Notes: a model not told the origin generated them from the sequence alone. DNA of 64,000 nt from Pseudomonadota bacterium (GCA_023423535.1 JAFAFL010000094.1:62001-126000), one strand, 5' to 3'; positions 31,151 through 42,306 are shown, numbered from the stretch's first letter. A program made the numbers and translations.

Positions 31151-32282
31151 GCTCCACGCGCGTTCCTTCGCCGGGCACGCTGCGCAGCTGCAGCGACCCG
31201 CCCGCCTTCTCCACCAACTCCCGGCAGATGGAGAGGCCGAGCCCGGTGCCCACGCCGGCCGGCTTGGTGGTGAAGAGCGGCTCGAACGCGCGCAGCTGCA
31301 CCTCCGGTGACATGCCCGGACCGTTGTCCGAGAGATCGATGATCACCCGCTCCCCCTCCACCCGCCACGCCACCTCCACGAGGCCCGGGCGGTCCACCAG
31401 CTCCAGTGCCTGGGTGGCGTTGATGAGGAGGTTCAGCATCACCTGCCCGAGCCTCACCGGCCCCATGGCCACGAGCACGGGGTCCCCGCGCAGCTGGATG
31501 CGGGCGCGCTCGCGCAGCTGCGCGCGGGCGATGCGGGTCGCGTACTCCGCCACCTCGCGGATGCCGGAGTGGCGCTCGAGCTCGTCGCCACGCGCCTGCG
31601 ACCGGATGCTCAACGCCACCTGCCGGATGTGCCGCGCGCCCGTCTCCACGTCCGCGAGGAGGTTCGGCAGATCCTCCAGCACCTGGAAGACGTCCGGGTC
31701 CTCGCCCTCCCTGCGCCGCGACTCCATCCAGCCGCGCAAGAGCTCGAGGTCCCGCCGGAGGCTGGAGACGTTCTGGGTGAGGTAGCTCACCGGGTTCATC
31801 AGCTCGTGGGCGATGCCCGCGCTCACCTGCCCCAGCGCGGCCAGCCGCTGCGAGCGGAGCATCTGCGCCTCGACCTCGGCGATGCGGCGCTGCAGCGTCC
31901 AGATGCCCACCGCGTCGTCGAGCGCGGCGGCGACCTCCTCGCGCACCCACGGCTTGACGAAGTAGCGCACGACCTGGCCGCGGTTCACCGCGTCCATCAC
32001 CGCCTGCATGTCCGAGTAGGCGGTGATGAGCATGCGGCGCACATCCGGCGCCACCCCGCGCGCGCGCTCGAGCAGCTCCACCCCGGTCATCCCGGGCATG
32101 CGCTGGTCCGAGACGAGCACCGCCACCTCGCCCGCACGTTCGGCCAGCGCGGCCAACGCCGCCGTGCCCTCGCGGAACGTGAGGATGCGGAAGCGGGCGC
32201 GGAAGTTCGCTTCGAAGACGCGCAGGTTGAGCGGCTCGTCGTCTACGTAGACGACGCTCGGCAAAGGGTCGGTTGCTGCCAT
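31119..32282 (-). CDS. Hybrid receiver-histidine kinase
   Basis: 387 residues from the ATG at 32282, with GGAGG just upstream. The order is receiver then kinase. The receiver (about 5-125) has the acidic pair in VVYVDDEP, the phospho-Asp in VLVSDQRMPGMTG (D59), the Thr in MLITAYS and the Lys in YFVKPW. A coiled-coil linker (about 125-150) follows. The HisKA box is AGIAHELMNPVSYLTQN with His159. The HATPase has NLLINATQAL (N box), DNGPGMSPE (G1) and GTGLGLSICRELV (G2). There are no membrane segments, so it is cytoplasmic. The long frame that continues upstream past 32282 is a composition artefact. A partner pair is transcribed divergently at 32559. Confidence 0.92.
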   Translation of the reverse strand: MAATDPLPSVVYVDDEPLNLRVFEANFRARFRILTFREGTAALAALAERAGEVAVLVSDQRMPGMTGVELLERARGVAPDVRRMLITAYSDMQAVMDAVNRGQVVRYFVKPWVREEVAAALDDAVGIWTLQRRIAEVEAQMLRSQRLAALGQVSAGIAHELMNPVSYLTQNVSSLRRDLELLRGWMESRRREGEDPDVFQVLEDLPNLLADVETGARHIRQVALSIRSQARGDELERHSGIREVAEYATRIARAQLRERARIQLRGDPVLVAMGPVRLGQVMLNLLINATQALELVDRPGLVEVAWRVEGERVIIDLSDNGPGMSPEVQLRAFEPLFTTKPAGVGTGLGLSICRELVEKAGGSLQLRSVPGEGTRVELNLPLAQPEA

Positions 32283-32360
32283 ACCTCCACCACCATGTGG
32301 GAATCCTGTTCCCCCCGACCACCCGTCCTTCTTTACCCACAGTACGAGGAGGATCGAGCT

Positions 32361-32385
32361 ATTGCAACCCCTTGCAATGATTGCA
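32361..32385. promoter_or_regulatory. Nested palindromes in the divergent signalling promoter
   Basis: ATTGCAA (32361-32367) and TTGCAAT (32372-32378) are perfectly inverted with a 4-bp spacer, and the right arm is reused in TGCAAT-G-ATTGCA (32373-32385), giving three half-sites in 25 bp. They lie in an AT-rich patch of the 276-bp gap between the two divergent signalling genes, about 80 bp upstream of the minus-strand start. This looks like an operator for a dimeric regulator; which one is unknown. Confidence 0.5.
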
Positions 32386-32558
32386 TGTTTTGCCTGTTTT
32401 GGAATGTAGGAGACGTTGAGGCGCGCGTGGGGTCCTGTGCGACCTCGCGGTAGACCGTGACCCGGCCGGTGGGGCGCCTTTCCTTCCGGATCCCGGCCCT
32501 TTCGCGGTGGCCCGGCGCTTGAAGAGGAGGGGCCCGCCCACCAAGGAGCGCCCACACG

Positions 32559-33098
32559 ATGTCCGCCCCGCCCCGCCGCGTCCTGATCGTGGACGACGAA
32601 GAGAACGTCCTCAAGGCCCTCAGACGAAGCCTCCGCAAGGAGGGCTACGAGCTCTTCCTCGCCAACAGCGCTGCCGCGGGGATCGAGCTGCTGCAGCAAC
32701 AGCCGGTCGACCTGGTGATGAGCGATCACCTCATGCCGGACATGACGGGGCTCGAGCTCTTGAAGGTCGTGCGCAACCGCTGGCCGGACGGGGTGCGGAT
32801 CATGCTCACCGGCCACGCGGACATGCAGACCGCGATCGAGGCGATCAACGAGGGCGAGATCTACCGCTTCCTCACCAAGCCCTGGGACGACAACGAGCTG
32901 AAGGTCACCCTGCACCTCGCGTTCGAGCAGCTCGACCTGCAGCGCGAGAACCGGCGGCTGCTCGCCACCGTGCGCCGGCAGCACGACTTCATCGCCCAGC
33001 TCGAGCGCGAGCACCCCGGCATCGGCCGGCTGGTGCGCGACGAGGACGGTGCCATCCTCATCGAGGAGGAGCCGGCGCCTCGGGCCGCAGTGGCCTGA
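32559..33098 (+). CDS. Response regulator (receiver domain with coiled-coil tail)
   Basis: 179 residues from the ATG at 32559. The receiver shows RRVLIVDDEENVLKALRRSL, the phospho-Asp in LVMSDHLMPDMTG (D56), the Thr in RIMLTGHADMQTA and the Lys in YRFLTKPWDD. The C-terminal 55 residues (LDLQRENRRLLATVRRQHDF, LEREHPGIGRLV, ILIEEEPAPRAA) form a coiled coil and a short acidic end. There is no output domain such as HTH or GGDEF, so it probably relays phosphate to or from the GAF-PAS kinase encoded 18 bp downstream. The same receiver type (with the TGHADMQTA motif) occurs in RpfG-like and TodT-like proteins. Both genes are expected to be co-transcribed. Confidence 0.9.
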   Translation: MSAPPRRVLIVDDEENVLKALRRSLRKEGYELFLANSAAAGIELLQQQPVDLVMSDHLMPDMTGLELLKVVRNRWPDGVRIMLTGHADMQTAIEAINEGEIYRFLTKPWDDNELKVTLHLAFEQLDLQRENRRLLATVRRQHDFIAQLEREHPGIGRLVRDEDGAILIEEEPAPRAAVA

Positions 33099-33116
33099 CG
33101 CCCGCTGGGCAGTCCC

Positions 33117-35342
<2,226 letters not shown>

Positions 35343-35357
35343 GCGCGCGCGGAGGCG

Positions 35358-35606
35358 TCAGCGAGAGGGGCCCGGCTCCGGCAGCGCGTGGCGCTCGACG
35401 GCGTCCACCACGTCCTCGGGGCTGATGAAGCGGCGGTGCGGCAGCGCGGCGAAGAGGCTCATCAGCGTCCTTGGGGCCTCGTTCTCGCGCGCCACGAAGA
35501 GGAGCTCGCGGCGGTCGGCGGGGAAGACGAGCCCGGACAACGCGCGGGTGACGTCCCCCGCGAGCGGATGCACGTCTGCGGTCATGGCGTCGTGCTCACT
35601 GTCCAT
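35358..35606 (-). CDS. DUF2795-like small protein
   Basis: 82 residues from the ATG at 35606 (an internal ATG at 35585 is also possible). The core LVFPADRRELLFVARENEAP with TLMSLFAALPHRRFISPEDVVDAV has the pattern of DUF2795 (basic helix, then a LxxLPxRxFxSPxDV end). Such proteins are small and of unknown function, widespread in actinobacteria and myxobacteria. It converges on the kinase gene, with a 15-bp gap, and is divergent from the small gene at 35738. No domain suggests an enzyme. Confidence 0.65.
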   Translation of the reverse strand: MDSEHDAMTADVHPLAGDVTRALSGLVFPADRRELLFVARENEAPRTLMSLFAALPHRRFISPEDVVDAVERHALPEPGPSR

Positions 35607-35737
35607 GAGCGGAAGATGGGCGCTGGGGTCGAAGCGAACAGCGTCCCCGGGTCTGCCGGTCCCAGGGCGTGCGGGCGGCCGAGCGGGCGTGGCCGGAGCG
35701 CTCGCCGGCGCGCACCGTCTCCACAGGAGGTGTGCAG

Positions 35738-35962
35738 ATGACCCGCAAGATCGACCCCGAGAAGAAGGTGCATCCGAAGGAGATCGGCGACGTGACGCAC
35801 CGCAAGGTGTCCTCCCGCCCGCCGCACGACTGGCCCGGCATCCCCGCCCGCTCCGAGGAGCACGAGGCGGAGTTCGTCCGGCACGGCAAACATGAGGACC
35901 CGGCCGAGGTCACCGAGGCCCAGCGCGAGCTGGAGCGCAAGGTGCCCCACAGCGACGAATAG
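35738..35962 (+). CDS. Small highly charged hypothetical protein
   Basis: 74 residues from an ATG preceded by an excellent ribosome site (CAGGAGG at 35724-35730). The protein is very hydrophilic: TRKIDPEKKVHPKEIGDVTH, then SRPPHDWPGIPARSEEHEAE and EVTEAQRELERKVPHSDE. It has no hydrophobic segment and many His, Glu and Lys, so it is probably disordered. No family is recognised; the composition is reminiscent of small stress-associated proteins, but that is a weak inference. A strong terminator follows 47 bp after the stop, which shows that this is a real, separately transcribed unit. Confidence 0.65.
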   Translation: MTRKIDPEKKVHPKEIGDVTHRKVSSRPPHDWPGIPARSEEHEAEFVRHGKHEDPAEVTEAQRELERKVPHSDE

Positions 35963-36008
35963 GCCTCCGTGTCCGGTTCCTGACGATTCAAGCGTGCGTT
36001 TTCACGAA

Positions 36009-36051
36009 GGGCCCGGCCGCAGGTGAGTGCAGGCCGGGCCCCAGGTTTTTT
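36009..36051 (+). terminator. Rho-independent terminator after small charged protein gene
   Basis: A perfect 10-bp stem, GGGCCCGGCC (36009-36018) and GGCCGGGCCC (36032-36041), encloses a 13-nt loop and is followed by CAGG and six T (36046-36051). It sits between the convergent gene ends at 35962 and 36080 and acts in the plus direction. Confidence 0.85.
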
Positions 36052-36079
36052 CAGCAGAGGGGCACGGGGCCCCAGGGTC

Positions 36080-37714
36080 CTAGAAGAGCAGCCGCAGCGG
36101 GTGCTCGAGGAGCGCCTTCAGCTCCTTGAGGTACACGGCGCCCAGCGCCCCGTCGATCACGCGGTGATCGCCGGAGAGCGTGGCGGTCATGATCTTCCGG
36201 ACGACCATCTCGCCGTCCCGGACCACGACCTTGTCCGCCACCGCGCCCACCGCGACGATCGCCGCCTGCGGCGGGTTGATCACCGCGATGAACGAGTCGA
36301 TCCCGTACATCCCCAGGTTGGAGATGGTGATCGACCCGCCGGTGTACTCCTCCGGCTTGAGCTTCCGCGACCGCGCCCGCTCCGCCAGATCCCGCGACTC
36401 GGCGCTGATCTGCCCGAGCCCCTTGAGGTCCGCGTCCCGGATGACCGGCGTGATGAGCCCGTCCTCGATCGCCACCGCGATGCCCACGTCCGCGTTCTCG
36501 TGCTGGAGCACGTGATCGCCGGCGTGCGAGACGTTCATCTTCGGCACCCGCTTCAGCGCCAGCGCCGCCGCCTTCACGATGATGTCGTTCACCGACACCT
36601 TCGACTCGAGCGCCTTCGCCTCCGTCCGGATGTCCAGCGCCGCGTCCATCTCGATGTCCATCGAGAGGTAGAAGTGCGGCACGCCCGGCTTCACCTCGGT
36701 CATGCGCTGGCTGATCACCCGGCGCATGCCGCTGATCTCCACCCGCTTCGGCTCCACCCGCTCCCCGAGCATCCGCGCCGCCACTGCCGGCTGCGCTGCG
36801 CCCGTTGCGGCGGCCCGCGGAGCGGCCTTTGCGCCCTCCACGTCCCGCTTCACGATCCGGCCCTGGGGTCCGGAGCCCTGGAGGGTCCGCGGATCGATCC
36901 CGCGGTCGCGCGCGATCTTCTTCGCCAGCGGCGAGATGCGGATGCGGCCACCGGACGGCGCCTGGGCGCCGCCACCGGAAGGTGCGCCGGCGGAGGGGCG
37001 CGGGGCCTCGCTCTTCTGCGCGGTGGCCTGCTGCGTCGCGGACGGCGCCTGCGGCCGGTCCTCCGCCGCGGGCTCCTCCGGCGAGGCGATCCGGTCACCC
37101 TTCTGGCCGATGAACGCGATGGGCGCACCCACGTTCGCGTACTGGCCTTCGGCGGTGACGATCTTCAGCAGCAGGCCGTCGTCGTAGGCCTCGATCTGGA
37201 GGTTCGACTTGTCCGTCTCCACCTCGGCGATGGCCTCGCCGGAGCGGACCTTGTCGCCCTCGGCCTTCAGCCACTTCGTGATCTTCCCCTCCTTCATCGT
37301 CGGGGAGAGCGAGGGCATCTGGACGGGCTTTGCTGCCTTGCCGCCACCGGCGGAGGTGCCACCCGCGGCGGGCTTCTTCTGCTGCGCGGCGGGGGCGGCC
37401 GGCTGCGCGGCGGGCTGAGACGGCTGGGCGGCCGGCTTCGGCTTAGAGGCCTGGGCTCCGGCGTCGACCTTCTCACCCTTCGCGCCGACGAACGCGATGG
37501 GCGAGCCCACCTGCGCCATCTCGCCCTCGGCGACCGTGACCTCGAGGATGTAGCCGTCCTCGTAGGACTCGATCTCGAGGTTCGACTTGTCCGTCTCCAC
37601 CTCGGCCACCGCTTCGCCGGAGGAGACCTTGTCACCGGGCTTCTTCAGCCACCGCGTGATCTTCCCCTCCTTCATCGTCGGGGAGAGCGCGGGCATCTGG
37701 ATCGGCTTGGCCAT
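36080..37714 (-). CDS. pdhC: Pyruvate dehydrogenase E2, dihydrolipoamide acetyltransferase
   Basis: 544 residues from the ATG at 37714. Two lipoyl domains are present, each with the ETDKSN lysine site (K43 and K169), joined by Ala/Pro/Gln-rich flexible linkers. A peripheral-subunit-binding domain follows (RISPLAKKIARDRGIDPRTL, GRIVKRDVEG; about 252-290). The catalytic acyltransferase domain ends with the active-site block DHRVIDGALGAVYLKELKAL. It transfers the acetyl group from E1 to CoA. It is the last gene of a pdhA-pdhB-pdhC operon, 7 bp after pdhB. No E3 gene (lpd) lies in the window. The protein is larger than single-lipoyl E2s, as in many Gram-negative bacteria. Confidence 0.95.
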   Translation of the reverse strand: MAKPIQMPALSPTMKEGKITRWLKKPGDKVSSGEAVAEVETDKSNLEIESYEDGYILEVTVAEGEMAQVGSPIAFVGAKGEKVDAGAQASKPKPAAQPSQPAAQPAAPAAQQKKPAAGGTSAGGGKAAKPVQMPSLSPTMKEGKITKWLKAEGDKVRSGEAIAEVETDKSNLQIEAYDDGLLLKIVTAEGQYANVGAPIAFIGQKGDRIASPEEPAAEDRPQAPSATQQATAQKSEAPRPSAGAPSGGGAQAPSGGRIRISPLAKKIARDRGIDPRTLQGSGPQGRIVKRDVEGAKAAPRAAATGAAQPAVAARMLGERVEPKRVEISGMRRVISQRMTEVKPGVPHFYLSMDIEMDAALDIRTEAKALESKVSVNDIIVKAAALALKRVPKMNVSHAGDHVLQHENADVGIAVAIEDGLITPVIRDADLKGLGQISAESRDLAERARSRKLKPEEYTGGSITISNLGMYGIDSFIAVINPPQAAIVAVGAVADKVVVRDGEMVVRKIMTATLSGDHRVIDGALGAVYLKELKALLEHPLRLLF

Positions 37715-37721
37715 AAGGGGT

Positions 37722-38708
37722 CTAGCCCTCCTGCCGGTAGAGGACCTTGTTCACCGCTTCGACGATCCGCGGCACGGACGGCTCGGCGGCGGCCTCGAGA
37801 TTCGACGCGTACGAGATGCTCACCGGCAGCTGCGTCACGCGCTCGATCGGCGCGTCGAGGTAGTCGAACGCCTGGTGCTGGATGAGGTCCACCACCGAAG
37901 CGCCCACGCCCACGAACGCCCAGTTCTCCTCCACGAGGACGACCCGGTTCGTCTTCTTCACCGACTCGAGGATCCGCGCCTCGTCCAGCGGGCGGATGGT
38001 GCGCAGGTCCACGACCTCCGCGTCGATCCCGTTCTTCGCCAGCTCCTCCGCGGCCGCGAGCGTGAAGTGGATCTGCCGGCCCCAGGTGATGAGGGTGACG
38101 TCCCTGCCCTCGCGCTTCACCTCGGCCTCGCCGAGCGGGATGAGGTACTCGCCTTCGGGGACCTCGCCCTTCACCGAGTAGAGCTTCTCGTGCTCGAACA
38201 TGAGCACCGGGTTCTCGTCCCGGATGGCGCTCTTCAAGAGGCCCTTGGCGTCCTTCGGCGTGCCCGGGCAGACGACCTTCAGGCCGGGGAAGTGCGCGTA
38301 CTGCGCCTCCAGCGACTGCGAGTGCTGCGACGACAGCCGGCCGCCGATCCCGGTGGGGCCGCGGAAGACGATCGGGCAGCGCAGCTGGCCGCCGGACATG
38401 TGCCGGAGCTTCGCCGCGTGGTTGACGATCTGGTCCATGGCGAGGATGCCGAAGTTCCAGGTCATCATCTCGATCACCGGGCGCAGGCCGACCATCGCCG
38501 CGCCGGTGCCGAGGCCGGCAAAGCCGAGCTCGCTGATCGGCGTGTCGACCACGCGCGCGCTTCCGAACTTGTCCAGCAGTCCCTGCGAGACCTTGAAGGC
38601 GCCGTTGTAGCGGCCGACCTCCTCGCCCATCAGGAACACGCGCGAGTCGCGCTCCATCTCCTCGGTGAGCGCCTCTCTCAGCGCTTCGCGATACATCAGT
38701 TCAGGCAT
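37722..38708 (-). CDS. pdhB: Pyruvate dehydrogenase E1 component, beta subunit
   Basis: 328 residues from the ATG at 38708. Family blocks are LMYREALREALTEEMERDSR, VFLMGEEVGRYNGAFKVSQG, DTPISELGFAGLGTGAAMVG, then GHMSGGQ-type RHMSGGQLRCPIVFRGPTG. The C-terminal transketolase domain reads VDLRTIRPLDEARILESVKK. With the alpha subunit it forms the thiamine-diphosphate-dependent alpha2beta2 E1 that decarboxylates pyruvate and reductively acetylates the E2 lipoyl group. The glutamate in GEEVG should activate the thiazolium. It lies between pdhA (33-bp gap) and pdhC (7-bp gap). A branched-chain substrate is less likely, given the alpha partner and E2 sequence, but cannot be excluded. Confidence 0.94.
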   Translation of the reverse strand: MPELMYREALREALTEEMERDSRVFLMGEEVGRYNGAFKVSQGLLDKFGSARVVDTPISELGFAGLGTGAAMVGLRPVIEMMTWNFGILAMDQIVNHAAKLRHMSGGQLRCPIVFRGPTGIGGRLSSQHSQSLEAQYAHFPGLKVVCPGTPKDAKGLLKSAIRDENPVLMFEHEKLYSVKGEVPEGEYLIPLGEAEVKREGRDVTLITWGRQIHFTLAAAEELAKNGIDAEVVDLRTIRPLDEARILESVKKTNRVVLVEENWAFVGVGASVVDLIQHQAFDYLDAPIERVTQLPVSISYASNLEAAAEPSVPRIVEAVNKVLYRQEG

Positions 38709-38741
38709 GGCTCTCTCGTGCTCCCGAAGTCTGTGGCCGGC

Positions 38742-39839
38742 CTAGGCCTTCTGGACGGAATCCCGCGGCTCGACGTCCCACGTCACCTTGATGTCCGGAC
38801 GCGGCGTCTCCGGCCACGCGTCCACCTTCTCACCCAGCACGCGCTCGCGCGGCTTGACGTCCTCCTCGCCCTCTTCGACGAGGATGTCCTTCCACAGCTC
38901 GTCCATGGCCGGCAGCGGCGAGTTCTCCGCGAACTCCACCGCCTCGTCGACGATGCGCTTCACGTCCTCGTCGATCTCCGTCAGCGCGTCCTCGCTGGCG
39001 ACCTTCTTCGCCACGATGTGCTCGCGCAGGGTGAGGATGGGGTCGCGCTTCTGGTGCTGCTCGACCTCCGCCTTCTGGCGGTAGGTGGCCGGGTCCGCCA
39101 TGGAGTGGCCCTTGAACCGGTAGGTCAGCGCCTCGAGGAGCACCGGGCCCTTGCCGGCGCGCACGTAGTCGAGGCAGTCCGACACCGCGTCGAACACCTT
39201 GAGGACGTCCATGCCGTCCACCTGCTCGCCGCGCATCTGGTAGGCGGCGGCGCGCTTGTAGATCTGCGGCTCCGCCGACACGCGGTGCACCGCGGTGCCC
39301 ATGCCGTAGCCGTTGTTCTCGCAGATGTAGATGACCGGGAGCTTCCACTTCGAGGCCATGTTGAAGCTCTCGTGGAAGGAGCCCTGGTTCGAGGCGGCCT
39401 CGCCGAAGAAGCAGATCGTCGCGCGGTCCTCGTTGCAGTACTTCGACTTCCAGCCCATCCCGGTGGCGAGCGGGATCTGCCCGCCGACGATGCCGTGACC
39501 GCCGTAGAAGTACTTCTCGATGTCGAACAGGTGCATGGACCCGCCCTTGCCCTTCGCGTAGCCGCCGTCGCGGCCGAAGAGCTCCGCCATCATCATCCCC
39601 GGGTGGCTTCCGCGCGCGAGGACGTGACCGTGCTCGCGGTAGCCGGAGATCATGTAGTCATCCGGACGGGAGGCCTCCACCGCTCCCACGGCCACTGCCT
39701 CCTGGCCGATGTAGAGGTGGCAGAACCCTGCGATCTTACCGAGCCCGTACTGCTGGCCTGCGCGCTCCTCGAAGCGGCGGACCAGGTACATCTTCCGGTA
39801 CATCGAGACCAACTGCTCTTTGCTGGGACCCTTCGCCAT
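38742..39839 (-). CDS. pdhA: Pyruvate dehydrogenase E1 component, alpha subunit
   Basis: 365 residues from the ATG at 39839. It begins KGPSKEQLVSMYRKMYLVRR FEE, typical of E1 alpha. The substrate and phosphate-binding region is GGHGIVGGQIPLATGMGW. The thiamine-diphosphate Mg motif, usually GDGxxN, reads FFGEAASNQGSFHESFNMAS, so the Asp is Glu and the second Gly is Ala. The phosphorylation-loop-like region YRFKGHSMADPATYR is intact. It is the first gene of the operon and probably has its promoter in the 82-bp gap toward the HAD gene, whose end lies upstream on the same strand. The Mg motif variation is seen in some E1 alpha proteins. Confidence 0.94.
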   Translation of the reverse strand: MAKGPSKEQLVSMYRKMYLVRRFEERAGQQYGLGKIAGFCHLYIGQEAVAVGAVEASRPDDYMISGYREHGHVLARGSHPGMMMAELFGRDGGYAKGKGGSMHLFDIEKYFYGGHGIVGGQIPLATGMGWKSKYCNEDRATICFFGEAASNQGSFHESFNMASKWKLPVIYICENNGYGMGTAVHRVSAEPQIYKRAAAYQMRGEQVDGMDVLKVFDAVSDCLDYVRAGKGPVLLEALTYRFKGHSMADPATYRQKAEVEQHQKRDPILTLREHIVAKKVASEDALTEIDEDVKRIVDEAVEFAENSPLPAMDELWKDILVEEGEEDVKPRERVLGEKVDAWPETPRPDIKVTWDVEPRDSVQKA

Positions 39840-39921
39840 GGCCGCGGTCCATAGCCGTCACCGCGCGCTCAATCAAAGGGTTTCACCCGCCGCAGTGCGG
39901 CACCGTGCGTCGGAAGATGCC

Positions 39922-40662
39922 TTACGGAAAACGGAAGTGTGGCACCGAGGGGATGTCCTCGAGCAGCTCCACCGGACGACCGCTGTGATCCGTCGCGAGG
40001 TGGATGACCTGCGCCTCGGGGAACTTCAGCCGGTAGTCGTTCGCGTGCGTGGGTTCGTTGTCGAACGCGGCGATCACCGTGCCCAGCGCGTGCAGCTTCG
40101 CGTGCGCGTCGCGCTTGAACGCGTCGTCGCCCACGTCGAACGAGGGCTTCATGATGAGGTGCACCCGCTCCCCGTCCGGCACCGGCATCCCGTGGCGCCG
40201 CATCGAGCCCACCGAGCCCTCGCGCATCGCCTCGTGGCGGCCGGTGACGTAGGCCAGCGTGGCGCCGGTCTCGAGCAGCCTTCCGAGGAACTCCGCGCCG
40301 CCGTCGATGGGCACGTCGTCGAGGCAGTAGGGACTGGTGAAGAAGCGCTCGGACCAGAAGCGCTTCACCTCGCCGTAGTGCTGCTCGGTCTCCTCGTGCG
40401 AGAGGCCGCAGTTGCGCAGCGCAGCCTTCAGATCCCAGCCGCTCTCCGCGAAGTGCGAGGCCGCGCAGAGGGTGAGCTCTTCCACGCCGTGGGCCTCGCC
40501 GAACTCGCGGAGGATGCGCGCCTGCCGGGGCCGGTTGTCGAACAGCGTGGAGTCGAGATCGAACGCGAGCACCGCGCGCGGGCCGAGCTCGCGGGCGCGC
40601 TCGAGGATCGCCTCCAGGGTCCGGTGCCAGCCCTCGCGGACGCGCTGCTTGTAGTCGGTCAT
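39922..40662 (-). CDS. HAD superfamily hydrolase
   Basis: 246 residues from the ATG at 40662 (TDYKQRVREGWHRTLEAILE). Motif I is AVLAFDLDSTLFDNRPRQAR, with the two catalytic Asp residues. The cap region is helical (ILREFGEAHGVEELTLCAAS; GLSHEETEQHYGEVKRFW). Motif II is ATLAYVTGRHEAMR. The Lys of motif III may be in LIMKPSFDVGDDAFKRDAHA, and motif IV lies in VIAAFDNEPTHANDYRLKFP. The FDNEP and WSERFF features place it with HAD proteins of uncertain function; a phosphatase activity is likely. It is cytoplasmic. The gene precedes pdhA on the same strand but is 82 bp away, so co-transcription is possible, not sure. Confidence 0.82.
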   Translation of the reverse strand: MTDYKQRVREGWHRTLEAILERARELGPRAVLAFDLDSTLFDNRPRQARILREFGEAHGVEELTLCAASHFAESGWDLKAALRNCGLSHEETEQHYGEVKRFWSERFFTSPYCLDDVPIDGGAEFLGRLLETGATLAYVTGRHEAMREGSVGSMRRHGMPVPDGERVHLIMKPSFDVGDDAFKRDAHAKLHALGTVIAAFDNEPTHANDYRLKFPEAQVIHLATDHSGRPVELLEDIPSVPHFRFP

Positions 40663-40728
40663 GTCGAATGCATCATGGGCCAGCCCGGCGCCGCTTCCCA
40701 AGCGGAAGCGTGAGGGCGGAAGGCTGCG

Positions 40729-42306
40729 CTAGGCGACGGAGCGGACGCTGACGGGGAGCACGCGGGGCTCGGCCTCCACGCGGGTCATCCGCTTGATGCC
40801 GTTGCGGTCGAGCACGAGGCGGAAGAGCTCCACCCGGTGGCCCTTGTCGTCGCCGTCGTCGAAGGTGAAGCGGAAGGCCACGTCCACCTGGTAGGCCTTC
40901 GCGGCGCGGATGCGGCCGATGGAGAGGTCCTCCAGATCGACGTACTCCATCTCCAGCTCCGGGTCGTCCATGTCGCGGAGCAGGCGCTGCACGTTCCAGC
41001 GGATGATGTCCGCCACGCCGGCGCTGCCGGTGGTCGTGCGCGCGAGGTCGTCCGCGTCGAGGATGATCTCCTTCTGGTAGCGGACCACGACCTCGCTGAG
41101 TTCGCCCTGGGCGACGGTGGCGAAGTCGTCCGCGCGGCGCAGCTTGCGGATGTCCTCGGGGACGGTCTCGCCGCGCACGTAGTCCAGCTTCTCCTTGCAC
41201 ACGCCGAGGCGCTGCGCGGTGACGGGCTCGGTGATGATCGTCGTGCGGTCGAAGAGGTACTGCGACGCCGCGCTGCTGAGCATCCGGCGCAGGCCCTCCT
41301 TGATCCGGTCCTTCATCATGTAGCCCACGACGAGGATGAGGAAGAAGTTGAGGGACACCTGGGTGAAGCGCACCTGCGCCCAGAACGCCACCGCGGTGGC
41401 GAAGGCCATGGCGATGCCCGCGGCGATGGCGAAGAGCACCTCTTCGTAGCCCTGGCGGCGCGTCTCGCGGCGGACCTTGAGGAAGAGGATGTTCTGGCAG
41501 AACTTCTTCAGGAAGCCGATGCGGTGGAGGTACTCCTCGTTGTCTCCCTGCGGCGAGAGCACGCTGCGCCACTCGCGGGCGCGGCGGTAGGTCTCTTCGC
41601 GGATGACCTCCGTCATCAGCTCCTTGCGCAACTCCACCCAGACGCCGCTGCGCGGCAGCCCGTCCATGTCCGTCACCGCGCGGCGGAAGAACTGCTCCAC
41701 CGTGAGGCTCATGTACTCGTCGATGAGGCGGAGCGAAGCGCGCGTCTTCTCCTCGAGGCCCTCGGTGTTCCAGACGGTCTCGCACACCGCGCGGAAGCGC
41801 CCGAGCATGGCGAGCGTGCCCTCGCGGATGCGGTCCACCTCCTCTTCGAGGCCGCGCGGAGAGGCCGCCGGATCCGGCGCGAGGAGGTCACAGCGGCGAT
41901 CCACGCTCTGCGCGAACCGGCGGAGCGCGCCGCGGAAGACGCAGGAGAGCAGCTTCGACTGGTAGACGAGATCCGCCTGGACCGCGGAGAGGCCTTCCGG
42001 GTGCGGCTCGGAGAGGAGCTTCTCCAGACGGACGAGCGGCGAGCCCTCGGCGACGAGGATGTCCGAGACCTCCAGCACCGGGGTCTTCAGCCGGACGTAG
42101 TTGTGGATGTCCGAGTAGAAGGCCTGGCGCGGGAGCGTGGACGGTTCGACGTTCAGGCTCGCCGGGACGAACATGAACATCTCGACCCGGTACTCGCTCT
42201 TGGGGTCCAACCCTGACGGTTGGTACTCCAACTTGAGCTCGAAGGCCTTCCGGTCGTGGATGCCAATCCGGTTGTTCAGAAGCCTGGAAGGATCGACGAC
42301 GGACAA
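40729..42306 (-). CDS. Large hypothetical protein with two central membrane segments
   Basis: 525 residues from a TTG at 42306 (SVVDPSRLLNNRIGIHDRKA); no better start is near. The N-terminal 280 residues are soluble and helical with several Arg/Glu-rich stretches. Two hydrophobic segments lie close together (LFAIAAGIAMAFATAVAFWA and SLNFFLILVVGYMMKDRIKE, about 285-335), forming a hairpin. The C-terminal 190 residues are beta-rich (DYVRGETVPEDIRKLRRADD, VVVRYQKEIILDADDLARTT, AYQVDVAFRFTFDDGDDKGH). I recognise no family. Both ends are predicted to face the cytoplasm. Proteins of this shape occur as conserved hypotheticals in Myxococcota. It is flanked by a HAD gene and an OPA transporter, both co-oriented. 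Confidence 0.7.
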   Translation of the reverse strand: MSVVDPSRLLNNRIGIHDRKAFELKLEYQPSGLDPKSEYRVEMFMFVPASLNVEPSTLPRQAFYSDIHNYVRLKTPVLEVSDILVAEGSPLVRLEKLLSEPHPEGLSAVQADLVYQSKLLSCVFRGALRRFAQSVDRRCDLLAPDPAASPRGLEEEVDRIREGTLAMLGRFRAVCETVWNTEGLEEKTRASLRLIDEYMSLTVEQFFRRAVTDMDGLPRSGVWVELRKELMTEVIREETYRRAREWRSVLSPQGDNEEYLHRIGFLKKFCQNILFLKVRRETRRQGYEEVLFAIAAGIAMAFATAVAFWAQVRFTQVSLNFFLILVVGYMMKDRIKEGLRRMLSSAASQYLFDRTTIITEPVTAQRLGVCKEKLDYVRGETVPEDIRKLRRADDFATVAQGELSEVVVRYQKEIILDADDLARTTTGSAGVADIIRWNVQRLLRDMDDPELEMEYVDLEDLSIGRIRAAKAYQVDVAFRFTFDDGDDKGHRVELFRLVLDRNGIKRMTRVEAEPRVLPVSVRSVA

